From NCBI GenBank assembly GCA_021821045.1, contig JAKACW010000027.1, positions 1-57,244 on the forward strand: a stretch of 57,244 bases of DNA, read 5' to 3'. Origin of the DNA: Pseudomonadota bacterium (GTDB lineage: Bacteria > Pseudomonadota > Gammaproteobacteria > JAADHS01). Of the stretch, positions 8,734 to 16,031 are shown piece by piece. Both the position numbers and the translations under genes were made by a program. The notes under the pieces are model-generated. The model saw only the letters and a list, made by a program, of their open reading frames with translations. It had not been told where the DNA came from and searched no databases. The stretch's first letter is position 1, and each line of letters opens with the position of its first letter.

Positions 8734-8795
8734 TCGCGGTAGGAAACCGCTCCCACACCGCTGCATTGCTCGTTCGGTGGGAGCGGACTACCGAT
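8734..8795. repeat. REP element pair (inverted) between convergent genes
   Basis: One unit reads TCGCGGTAGGAAACCGC then TCCCAC (8734-8756). A second, degenerate unit reads GTGGGAGCGGACTACCGAT (8777-8795) in the opposite orientation. The second unit supplies the stop codon of the cyclophilin gene, so it has slightly recut that protein's C-terminus. Confidence 0.8.
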
Positions 8796-9699
8796 TCTCG
8801 AAGCGGCTCATCAGTTTGAACAAGCCGAACATCCCGAAGAAAATCGCCACCGACAGCCAGGTGTAATGCTGGGTGAGGGGTAGCGAAACAATGATCAATC
8901 CGAAGCCGCTGACTAATGTGATCAGCATCAACAAGGATAAAAGATGCCGGTTGGTCAGCCGCGGATAGAGAAAATAGCCCGTCAGGCTGATGGCCAACAC
9001 CGCCAATAAGATGAAATTCAGCGCGCGAGAGGTTGATGCATCGAGCGAATCCGCGGTGTCGATTGCCGTTGAGTGGTCCGTCACGGGCGCCACCGGGTCG
9101 CGCGGATTTAGCGCGTAATACGCGTCGATATTGTCCTCCACCCGTGCCCGATGAACCGTAATGCGCTTGGTGGGTGCGGTGTCGCGGCGGGGAACGTCGA
9201 GCATGGATTGGAGCACTGAGCCGCCGCTTTCCAGATGACCAAAGATCGTGTACTGACCGTCGAGATGGGGCGCGTTGCCCAACATGATGGAGAACGAACT
9301 GCGGGCGCTGTTCGGATCTTCCCAGCGGGCCATGGACAAGCTGCCCAGTTGATGGCGCAGGGTCGTGGAGAATTCCGCCGGCAACGCCTTCTCTGCTTCC
9401 GCCTGTTCCCGCGTCAGCAGCAATTGTCGGTCTTGGATGTGGGACAGTTGAATGATGAATCCCGGCTCGATACGAAAAAATCGCGTGGTGTCGTAAGCGC
9501 CCAAGCGCACCAGATTGATGATTTGCTCGACGTGCCGCGGCGCCACATCGGGATAAAGCGCGAGCACCAGATCGCCGTGGTTCGTGCTGAATACGATGCG
9601 TTCCTTAGCCACGCGCGGCGTCGTCGCGCCATCGTCGGCCCGGCTAATTGCTGTCCACGCCAGCGTCAGCGCGATGATGGTCACCCATGCGCGCATCAT
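8788..9699 (-). CDS. Cyclophilin-type peptidyl-prolyl isomerase with C-terminal membrane helices
   Basis: The 303-residue product starts MMRAW, chosen because this ATG overlaps the stop of the upstream gene (ATGA). A signal-like hydrophobic stretch ends near residue 22. The cyclophilin domain (about 30-190) has TNHGDLVLALYPDVAPRHV, TRFFRIEPGFIIQ, SMARW, SSFSIMLGNAPHLDGQYTIFG and the closing segment. The catalytic Arg-Phe and the SFSIML/LDGQYTIFG signatures are recognisable. Unusually, three membrane helices follow at about 228-244, 254-272 and 281-297. I infer an isomerase facing the periplasm and tethered by its C-terminus. It is coupled to a polytopic membrane protein that may be its client. 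Confidence 0.85.
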   Translation of the reverse strand: MMRAWVTIIALTLAWTAISRADDGATTPRVAKERIVFSTNHGDLVLALYPDVAPRHVEQIINLVRLGAYDTTRFFRIEPGFIIQLSHIQDRQLLLTREQAEAEKALPAEFSTTLRHQLGSLSMARWEDPNSARSSFSIMLGNAPHLDGQYTIFGHLESGGSVLQSMLDVPRRDTAPTKRITVHRARVEDNIDAYYALNPRDPVAPVTDHSTAIDTADSLDASTSRALNFILLAVLAISLTGYFLYPRLTNRHLLSLLMLITLVSGFGLIIVSLPLTQHYTWLSVAIFFGMFGLFKLMSRFENR

Positions 9700-10781
9700 A
9701 CCGATATTCGCTCCGGTTCTTTTGGTCCGCCCGCCACATCGCGCAAGCGCATCATCAACGGATGGGACACCGATTCGTGGCGCAGCTTCCAAATCACACC
9801 ATCGACGAAGAAATGATGGATCTGCACGGCGGCGATGATCACTCCTTCGGCGAATAGAGGCGGGTATCCGGCGGACGCGCCGATGGTCGGAAGCATATAG
9901 AACAATGCGGCGCCGCCCGCCAGGTTGATCACTCCCCAGCGGCTCGTTTCGGCGATTACAAAACGCTTCGACGGTTGGAGCCGCTTGGTGTCCAGTTTTA
10001 TTTTTAACTGTATGCTCCAGGCGATCAGGATGTATTGCAGACTATGGAACATCGGGACGAACTCCTGAAACGACGGCATGTAGATCGATTGCACAAACCA
10101 AATATACTGGGTAATGGCCGGCAGTATGACGATCACCGGCATCACCCGCTTGTGGCGAATGCACCAGGCAACGACCAACCCGGCGAAAATCACCGCCGCG
10201 GCCCAGAACCAGTATTCCGTCAGTGTGACCGCCCACTCCGGCACGCCGAAGGTCGGGTAGTGCACGCCGTAGTAGTCATAACCTTCGCGGCTGACTTCGG
10301 CGCGAATGCTCGACAGCAAAAACGTGCCGTAAACGAACGCATTGAGCGCGCGCCGTTCCCAGGTTCCCAGTGTCACGCCGCAGCGCCGGGCGTAGATCAT
10401 GGTGATGCCGATGGTCTGGCCGCTGAAATGGTAAGGCGACCACAACAGAAACAGCTTCACGAAGTAGGGCGCGATCTGTTCCGGATAGGCAAACGACAGC
10501 ACGACCCCGCCGAGCACAATCCACGGAATCACATAGGCCGTGAATGGGAACTGGCGCAGGTGACTTTTCGATTGGTACAGCCGGTAGGTCGACATGGAAA
10601 AGTGCGGCCAGTTGATGACCCACATCAAAAACACGCCCAGACTGATGACTTCGGGGGTGCGCTGGTCCGTGTAAAATAAAGACATCAACACGAACGCCAC
10701 GATGGATGCGCCGCCGACGAACAGGAAGTCGACAGGGCCGTTTACAAAGTAGGGCGAGGTGGACTGGGCGGGTTGAGCCAT
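9696..10781 (-). CDS. Polytopic membrane protein with conserved-looking histidine motifs, unknown function
   Basis: This 361-residue protein has about eight hydrophobic segments. Histidine-bearing motifs at membrane borders stand out: WPHFSM, YHFSGQTIG, HSLQY and near the end QIHHFFVDGVIWKLR. Such paired histidines in a membrane protein could bind metal or haem, but I cannot place it in a characterised family. The gene overlaps the start of the membrane cyclophilin by four bases, so the two are made together. Its 5' end faces a divergent gene across about 180 bases. There is no signal peptide; the first helix starts near residue 18. Confidence 0.75.
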   Translation of the reverse strand: MAQPAQSTSPYFVNGPVDFLFVGGASIVAFVLMSLFYTDQRTPEVISLGVFLMWVINWPHFSMSTYRLYQSKSHLRQFPFTAYVIPWIVLGGVVLSFAYPEQIAPYFVKLFLLWSPYHFSGQTIGITMIYARRCGVTLGTWERRALNAFVYGTFLLSSIRAEVSREGYDYYGVHYPTFGVPEWAVTLTEYWFWAAAVIFAGLVVAWCIRHKRVMPVIVILPAITQYIWFVQSIYMPSFQEFVPMFHSLQYILIAWSIQLKIKLDTKRLQPSKRFVIAETSRWGVINLAGGAALFYMLPTIGASAGYPPLFAEGVIIAAVQIHHFFVDGVIWKLRHESVSHPLMMRLRDVAGGPKEPERISV

Positions 10782-10962
10782 GGGTATACGTTAATGCGAA
10801 TAGTCTACGTCGGGATGTTCGACCATGGCGAAATGTTAGCGTTATCCCCGTGGGCGTGTAATAGTGGCTCTTGCGAGGGATGGGATTGTACTTACCCGTG
10901 CCGCGGCGTTTTCTTAGGCAGTGTGCAACCTGTAATTGACGGCCAGTTGGGGATTCGACATC

Positions 10963-11535
10963 GTGGCGGACATTCATCGAGCCTACCATCGCGAAGGTGA
11001 TCGCTACCTTATCGAGGTCAATCTCACCGATCCGCGTCAGTTGTTCAACTCGCTGGATCCGGCGCCGTTTGTCGAGAAGGATCTGGACGACGACGCCGAG
11101 GCGTATATCGTCGATTCGGTGAAAGAGTTTCATTTGGATACGCCGTTGGCCTTGGTGATCCACCTGCCGGCGGAAGCGAAGTCTGCGTTGACCGACGCCA
11201 TCCCCGCTGCGATCCGCAACTATTTTTCCTATCGCGCCGCAACGACCCAACGCAAGATGGGTTTTGTGATACGCAAAGGGCGGTTGGCTTTTCTGTTTGG
11301 ATTCACCGCGCTGTTTGCCTGTCTGACGGCCAGCGAGATGATCGGAAAACTGGGCGACAGCACGTTCATCAGAATCATGTCCGAGGGCTTGCTGATCGGC
11401 GGCTGGGTGGCTATGTGGCGCCCCATGGAAGTGTTGTTCTACGACTGGTGGCCCATGCGCTGGGAGCGGCGGGTGTTTCGCAAAATCGAAGCCATGCCCA
11501 TGGAGGTGCGGTATCGGGGCGCAGGGCCAGCTTAA
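10963..11535 (+). CDS. Hypothetical membrane protein with soluble N-terminal domain
   Basis: The product is about 190 residues and unknown to me. The N-terminal 105 residues are soluble and acidic (VDSVKEFHLDTPLALVIHLP, EAKSALTDAIPAAIRNYF). Two membrane helices follow (GRLAFLFGFTALFACLTA and ISEGLLIGGWVAMW-type), then a conserved-looking PMEVLFYDWWPMRWERRVF segment that would sit at the cytoplasmic face. The GTG at 10963 has a purine-rich TTGGGGA eight bases upstream; a TTG at 10936 is the alternative. The stop codon lies inside the first of the phased repeats of the next promoter. Confidence 0.65.
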   Translation: MADIHRAYHREGDRYLIEVNLTDPRQLFNSLDPAPFVEKDLDDDAEAYIVDSVKEFHLDTPLALVIHLPAEAKSALTDAIPAAIRNYFSYRAATTQRKMGFVIRKGRLAFLFGFTALFACLTASEMIGKLGDSTFIRIMSEGLLIGGWVAMWRPMEVLFYDWWPMRWERRVFRKIEAMPMEVRYRGAGPA

Positions 11536-11597
11536 GAAAAATTTAGGCTTTCCTTAGCGCCAATTTAGGAACCCCCCATTTTACGGCGGATTAATAT
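11532..11597 (+). promoter_or_regulatory. Four 11-bp-phased TTA(A/G)G repeats and -10 box upstream of the cytochrome c gene
   Basis: TTAAG at 11532, TTAGG at 11543, TTAGC at 11554 and TTAGG at 11565 are each exactly 11 bp apart, with the longer identity AATTTAGG in the second and fourth. A -10-like TAATAT lies at 11592-11597 and no good -35 is seen. Direct repeats on one face of the helix ending next to the -35 position are typical of OmpR/PhoB-family activators. The regulator is not in the window. Confidence 0.5.
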
Positions 11598-11633
11598 CTC
11601 TCCAACCCATCACCCACCCATAAAGGAGAGACC

Positions 11634-12131
11634 ATGAAAACCATCGCTTTATCACTTGGATTGGCCGCGGCGTTCGCCGCCGGGATTGCGGTCGCGGCCG
11701 ATGACGCCAAGCTTGTCGAGCAGGGGCGTTACATTATCCGCATCGCCGGCTGCAACGACTGCCATACCGTTAACTACCCCGAGAGCGGCGGCACGGTCGC
11801 CGAAGCGGAGTGGCTGACCGGCAATCCTGTCGGGTTTAGCGGGCCATGGGGCACCACCTACCCGGCGAACTTGCGTCTGTTGTTTGCCTCGATGAGCGAG
11901 ATGGAGTGGATGGAGCGCGCCCGCAAGCCGTTGCGTCCGCCCATGCCGTACTTCAACTTGCAGGCCATGAGCGATCAGGACCTGCGGGCCGTTTACGCTT
12001 TTATCCGTTCCTTGGGACCGAAAGGTCAACCGGCGCCGGCCTATGTTTCCCCGGATGTTGCGGTTACGACGCCATACATCGAGTTCGTGCCAAAGAATCT
12101 GCCGGCGGCTCACGCGATGAAAGGCAAGTAG
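11634..12131 (+). CDS. Periplasmic mono-haem cytochrome c
   Basis: This 165-residue protein has a signal peptide cleaved near AVAA/DD (about residue 21). One haem-binding motif CNDCH lies at about residues 40-44, in the context YIIRIAGCNDCHT that is usual for class I cytochromes. A later methionine in PPMPYFNLQAM can serve as sixth ligand, followed by the final helix DQDLRAVYAFIRSL. It resembles the small cytochrome subunits that accept electrons from dehydrogenases, but no dehydrogenase is adjacent. AAAGGAGAG lies just before the ATG. Its promoter carries the phased repeats. Confidence 0.9.
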   Translation: MKTIALSLGLAAAFAAGIAVAADDAKLVEQGRYIIRIAGCNDCHTVNYPESGGTVAEAEWLTGNPVGFSGPWGTTYPANLRLLFASMSEMEWMERARKPLRPPMPYFNLQAMSDQDLRAVYAFIRSLGPKGQPAPAYVSPDVAVTTPYIEFVPKNLPAAHAMKGK

Positions 12132-12162
12132 CATCGACCCCTTCGACGCGACTCGTTGCTGT

Positions 12163-12224
12163 TGTGGGAGCGGATCATTCCGCGATTGACTCGACAAGAA
12201 GTCGCGGTAGGAAACCGCTCCCAC
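12163..12224. repeat. REP element pair (inverted)
   Basis: A TGTGGGAG foot with hairpin GCGGATCATTCCGC (12163-12187) faces the mirror-image unit TCGCGGTAGGAAACCGC then TCCCAC (12202-12224). The pair lies between two convergent genes and fills most of the gap. Confidence 0.9.
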
Positions 12225-12233
12225 GGTGGGTCA

Positions 12234-13568
12234 CTATCGCTCGAGCAGACGGACCGGGCGTTCCACGTCCAGCCGGAACCGCCCCCGTCCCGTCTTGGTG
12301 ATATGCAAAAAGGGGCATTTTTCGGTCAGGCGCTTTTGCAGCAAGATGAGTCGCGCTTCCAGGTTGTCGCTCAAGTCGGGCAGGCCGAGGGACGGATCGA
12401 GCCGCAGCTCGCGGTTGGAAAATTCGCAGCGCTGGTCTTTGACGTGGTCGTGTAGCACTTTCCAGAAGATGGCGCCGGCGACACCTTTGATGAGGTACTC
12501 GTCGCCTATGAAAATGCTGTGGTTGGCCGCGTAGTGGCTGATCGACACCGGTGCGCCTGCGGTGACCGCGCGGCCGCTGATTTGAACCGGTTGGCACGTG
12601 GCGTCGGCGGCGCACTGGTTGAAGTCGATGGCGATAGCCAATTGATTGGCGATGGCCGTCAACGCGTCTTCGTCTTCGTGGGTAAAGCGCATGTCGTCGT
12701 CGCTTTCGACGTACAAGACGCCCAGCGTCTCGTTGCCGCGTACGATGGGCACCGCCAACTGGCTGCGCGGTGCGGGCAAGCCGGGAAAGGGGATCTGAGT
12801 CTCGAACGCCAGAGCGGGGTCGCCCTCGGCCAGACTCTTGCGCACCGCCAAGTTATAGGTGAATTCACTGGCCAGGTGGCCGATGCGAATGGGCGTGCGC
12901 TCGCGCGCCGCGACGCCAATCAGGCCCGCGCCGAGGGGTACTTCCGATCCGACGCCGGAGCGTTCATAGCCGCGGCTGGCGACGGTGAACAACCGCCCGC
13001 CTTGTTTGTCGAGCATGAGCAGCATGCTGTGGTCGAAGCCGAAATGGGTTTCGAGGCCTTCCAGCGCGTTGGTCAGCAATTCGTCCAAGTCTATGGCGCC
13101 GTTGATCAAGGCGCTGCTGCGGCGCAACGCCGTCAAGCGATTGCGCTGTGATTTGTTGAACAGGGGCGCCCCGGTGGGAACGACTTCCACACCCAGCACC
13201 CGGTAGATGTCCGAACCCAGCAGTTTGAACACCTTGCTCATGCCGGTGTGGGAGGCGATGGCGGCGAGTTTCGCGCGCATGCTTTCGAACACCGGCCCTT
13301 CCGTCTCGGTGCGCAGGTACTGCAGCGATAATCGGAAGTGCGCGCCGTTGTCGGGATGGACGAGCTGAACTTCGGCGAACGGGTTGGCCAGAATGTTGGC
13401 GCGGGTCTTGTTGAAGAATTGAAACGACAATGCGACGTGGTTTTCGTCAAGATAATGCACATGTGACAGCAGCGCGATATTGGGCGTACCGTCGACGGCG
13501 CAGGTGGCGATGGCTGAGGGAATGCAGCCTTCGAAGCAGTCGCGAATGGAGTCGAGGCGAATCGTCAC
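12234..13568 (-). CDS. Split-barrel (pyridoxamine oxidase-like) - GAF - winged-helix-like sensor protein
   Basis: This 444-residue cytoplasmic protein has three parts. Residues 1-135 form an FMN-binding split-barrel of the pyridoxamine phosphate oxidase type (AIATCAVDGTPNIALLSHVHYLDENHVAL, NPFAEVQLVHP). Residues about 160-320 are a GAF domain (LEGLETHFGFDHSMLLMLD, VPLGAGLIGVAARERTPIRIG, QLAVPIVRGNETLGVLYVES). The C-terminal 100 residues contain a helix-rich module ending LHITKTGRGRFRLDVERPVRLLER that resembles a winged-helix DNA-binding end. The start is GTG, one base after the stop of the upstream split-barrel gene. I infer a redox- or flavin-responsive regulator; no target is known. Confidence 0.75.
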   Translation of the reverse strand: MTIRLDSIRDCFEGCIPSAIATCAVDGTPNIALLSHVHYLDENHVALSFQFFNKTRANILANPFAEVQLVHPDNGAHFRLSLQYLRTETEGPVFESMRAKLAAIASHTGMSKVFKLLGSDIYRVLGVEVVPTGAPLFNKSQRNRLTALRRSSALINGAIDLDELLTNALEGLETHFGFDHSMLLMLDKQGGRLFTVASRGYERSGVGSEVPLGAGLIGVAARERTPIRIGHLASEFTYNLAVRKSLAEGDPALAFETQIPFPGLPAPRSQLAVPIVRGNETLGVLYVESDDDMRFTHEDEDALTAIANQLAIAIDFNQCAADATCQPVQISGRAVTAGAPVSISHYAANHSIFIGDEYLIKGVAGAIFWKVLHDHVKDQRCEFSNRELRLDPSLGLPDLSDNLEARLILLQKRLTEKCPFLHITKTGRGRFRLDVERPVRLLER

Positions 13569-13569
13569 G

Positions 13570-14079
13570 TCAACGTCCCAGCTGGCGGCCCGCGTCCGGC
13601 CCCGGGGTTTGGGAGAACGCGCTGCTTGGCGTGAAGGTGATGGCGACCAGTTGGCTGTCCGGCGGCAGCATCATGGCGCGGGCGAACGCGCTGTCATAAC
13701 CGAGGCTGATCAGTTCGTCGGCAAATGCGGCTTGGTACGCGCTTGCCAAGTCGTGGTCGCTCGGGGCGATGGGGGTTTCTCGCCCATCGGAACCCTTGAG
13801 CTGGATCGTCTCGTGAGTCGTGGGACGGCTGAACACCACGGCGATGGCGCCGTTGTCGGCGATGGCCCCGCGCAGGCGCGCGCTTTGCGCCGCATAGAGT
13901 AGCACCGTGACCTGGCGCATGTCCTGCGAGATGCGGCAGCCGAAGCCTCGGCATACCACGGGCAAGTTTTGGGTGGACCGCCCCGCGACATTGATGGACA
14001 CCGGTCCCCGGATAAATTCGGCGTGCTGGCCGTCGAGTACTTGGTCCGCGAGTGTGGAATTTGCCATGGCGCGCATCAT
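13570..14079 (-). CDS. Pyridoxamine 5'-phosphate oxidase-like FMN-binding protein
   Basis: This protein of 169 residues (165 if the ATG at 14067 is used) is a single split-barrel domain: HAEFIRGPVSINVAGR, the strand QVTVLLYAAQSARL, and AIADNGAIAVVFSRPTTHETIQLKG, where the Thr-His-Glu-Thr run would contact the flavin. The last third is helical. The family includes flavin- or haem-binding oxidoreductases and many of unknown substrate. The gene directly precedes the split-barrel-GAF regulator (one base between stop and start), so the two are one transcription unit and likely one system. Confidence 0.75.
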   Translation of the reverse strand: MMRAMANSTLADQVLDGQHAEFIRGPVSINVAGRSTQNLPVVCRGFGCRISQDMRQVTVLLYAAQSARLRGAIADNGAIAVVFSRPTTHETIQLKGSDGRETPIAPSDHDLASAYQAAFADELISLGYDSAFARAMMLPPDSQLVAITFTPSSAFSQTPGPDAGRQLGR

Positions 14080-14193
14080 AGCAAATTATTTGGGGATAAA
14101 GTTAGGGGTGGGGGCTACTGAAGCAATTTCCCGCCGCGCCGAAAACCTGTGCAGCAATTCAGCTGGCGGAACGCCGATGTGAAAGGAGCCCTC

Positions 14194-14493
14194 ATGGCGC
14201 AATTCGACGAAGTAAAAGCGGAAGATTTCACTCGCATCGGCGGCGGTCCGCCGCCTCACCTCAAGATCGAACAGGCCCTGATCCAAATCGGCGGCGCGGG
14301 CAAAGTCGGCATGGATTTCAAACAGCAAGCCCTCAAAGCGGCCGGCTGGAAGTACGACCGGTTGACCGGCTATGCCAAGAATCCCGCCCTCGCGGCCACC
14401 GCGTTCAATCGGATTCGCGACGCGCTGGGCTCGACGACGGACAAGAATAAGCTGCTGGCGGCGCTGACCGAACTGGCTGACGTCGCGCAGTAA
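14194..14493 (+). CDS. Hypothetical small protein
   Basis: I do not recognise this 99-residue protein. It starts MAQFDEVKAEDF with a good ribosome site (GAAAGGAG six bases upstream), which is why I prefer this ATG over the longer frame. It is soluble, glycine-rich near PPPHLKIEQALIQIGG, with helices in the second half (NPALAATAFNRIRDAL, NKLLAALTELADVAQ). There is no signal peptide. It stands alone between divergent and convergent neighbours. Confidence 0.65.
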   Translation: MAQFDEVKAEDFTRIGGGPPPHLKIEQALIQIGGAGKVGMDFKQQALKAAGWKYDRLTGYAKNPALAATAFNRIRDALGSTTDKNKLLAALTELADVAQ

Positions 14494-14542
14494 AGTGGGC
14501 TCGGACGGCGCCGCACGCAACCGGTCGCCGCCCGTCTCTCTC

Positions 14543-15154
14543 TCACGCGCCCTTGGCGGCGGTGGCTTTGAAGCTGGGTCGGGCTTTCATCTTGCCGAAC
14601 CAGTCGCTGATGCGCGGATAGGCGCTCAAGTCGAAGCGGCACATATCCAGATACGCCATCGTCGAGGCGATCGCGAGGTCGGCCAGGGTCGGATTTTCGC
14701 TGGCGACGTACGGCTGGCGGGCCAGCGCGTTTTCCATCACGGGCAGAATCTTCGCCAGGCCGCTTTTGGCATCTTCGATGGCTTGAGGGCTGGCCTTGGC
14801 GCCCAGAAACAGCGTATGCATGGCGAGCTTGCCGACCTCGGGGGCTAATCGGGACTGATGCCAGTCCAGCCATTGTTCCACGGCCGCGCGTTTCTTCAGA
14901 TTGGTGGGGTACCACGTCGCGGCGCCGTGCTTTACTGCCAGATAACGCAATATTGCTTGCGATTCCCATAGAACAAAACCGTTGTCGTCGAGCGCCGGCA
15001 CTTTGCCGTTGGGATTCAGCTTGAGATACTCCGGACGGTATTGCTCGCCTTTGGACAAGTCCACCTTGCGGTACTCGTAAGGAATCTTCAGCTCCTCGCA
15101 CAACATTTGCACGCGACGGGTGTTGCTGGAAAGCGGATGTCCGTACAACTTCAT
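14543..15154 (-). CDS. Glutathione S-transferase family protein
   Basis: The 203-residue cytosolic enzyme has a thioredoxin-like N-terminal domain: MKLYGHPLSSNTRRV places the catalytic Ser after the first strand, NGKVPALDD holds the cis-proline, and WESQAILRYLA binds the glutathione gamma-glutamyl group. The all-helical C-terminal domain contains PTLADLAIAS, the N-capping box. Length is normal for bacterial theta/beta-like GSTs. I start at MKLYG because AGGAAGG lies upstream and an 11-residue extension would be unusual. The substrate cannot be told. It shares strand with efpL upstream but is 76 bases from it. Confidence 0.93.
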   Translation of the reverse strand: MKLYGHPLSSNTRRVQMLCEELKIPYEYRKVDLSKGEQYRPEYLKLNPNGKVPALDDNGFVLWESQAILRYLAVKHGAATWYPTNLKKRAAVEQWLDWHQSRLAPEVGKLAMHTLFLGAKASPQAIEDAKSGLAKILPVMENALARQPYVASENPTLADLAIASTMAYLDMCRFDLSAYPRISDWFGKMKARPSFKATAAKGA

Positions 15155-15230
15155 TCGATTACCTTCCTGTAAGACGTCCACACCCATGGGGAGCGGCTTG
15201 TAGCGGTGATTGCTTGAGCAAACCGAATCG

Positions 15231-15794
15231 TCAGGCGCGTGACATGAACTCGCCGGTTTCAGTGTTGATCTTCACTTTTTCGCCGGTGGTGATGTATTCG
15301 GGCACCTGAACGACCAGGCCGGAGCTGAGCGTTGCCGGTTTGGTGCGGGCCGAGGCCGACGCGGCTTTCATTCCCGGCGCGGTTTCCGTGACTTCCATAA
15401 CAATGGTTGCAGGCAGTTCGATGCCTAGCACGGCGCCGTCGACGGTCAGCGCATTGACGCCTTCCAAGCCGTCCACTAGATAGGGCGCTTCGTCCTCGAC
15501 GCCGCCGGGGGCCAATGTATGCTGCTCGTAGGTTTCCTGGTCCATGAAGGTGTAGCCGTCGGCATCTAGGAACAGGAATTGGACCGGGCGGCGCTCGAAA
15601 TCGACTTCCTGCAGTACCTCGTCGCCCTTAAAGCTCTTGTCGAATTTTTGTTTGGTCGCCACATCGCGGCCGCGGATCTTGTAGAGCGTGTTGCCGCTGC
15701 GCGAGGAGGCGGTTTGGACTTGGACTTCTTTGATCAGGACCGGACGGCCGTCGACTTGGATGACCAAGCCGCGTTTGAGTTCGCTGGCTTTCAT
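15231..15794 (-). CDS. efpL: Elongation factor P-like protein EfpL (YeiP)
   Basis: This 187-residue three-domain OB/KOW protein is closer to E. coli YeiP/EfpL than to EF-P: it has the same TLYKIRGRDV block after the tip, YTFMDQETYEQHT, and the C-terminal signature GMKAASASARTKPATLSSGLVVQVPEY-type region. The tip loop of domain I reads SSRSGN, with Arg in place of the modified Lys of EF-P, as in EfpL. These factors enter the ribosomal E site and relieve stalling at polyproline-like sequences. No lysine-modification gene (epmA, epmB, earP) is nearby, which fits an unmodified tip. It is likely monocistronic. Confidence 0.92.
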   Translation of the reverse strand: MKASELKRGLVIQVDGRPVLIKEVQVQTASSRSGNTLYKIRGRDVATKQKFDKSFKGDEVLQEVDFERRPVQFLFLDADGYTFMDQETYEQHTLAPGGVEDEAPYLVDGLEGVNALTVDGAVLGIELPATIVMEVTETAPGMKAASASARTKPATLSSGLVVQVPEYITTGEKVKINTETGEFMSRA

Positions 15795-15894
15795 TGTGCT
15801 ATCCGCAGGGGTGTAGGCGCACTATTTTAGACATTGCGCGTCGAGGAGGAAAGCGCGAGGGGCGCGCAATATCGGAAACTATGACCGCGGCCCC

Positions 15895-15918
15895 ATGTGG
15901 GAGTGGATTGTTCCGCGA
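15895..15918 (+). repeat. Single degenerate REP unit
   Basis: ATGTGGGAG with hairpin region TGGATTGTTCCGCGATT is one unit with a damaged 5' arm. It lies upstream of efpL, in a 237-base gap with no gene. Confidence 0.7.
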
Positions 15919-15996
15919 TTCTCGTCCGGTCTCGTCGCCAGCGTCATTTCAAATGTGTGTTCTACCGCACCTGGCCGAACGAATTTAGGCGAGGTT

Positions 15997-16022
15997 CCCC
16001 GATGCACGCTTGTGCACCGGGG
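15997..16022 (-). terminator. Hairpin after the sulfide:quinone oxidoreductase gene
   Basis: An 11-bp stem with one mismatch (CCCCGATGCAC with GTGCACCGGGG, loop GCTT) lies 10 bases after the stop of the minus-strand gene. There is no T run, so it may protect the 3' end or act with Rho. Confidence 0.4.
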
Positions 16023-16031
16023 CGCCGCATA

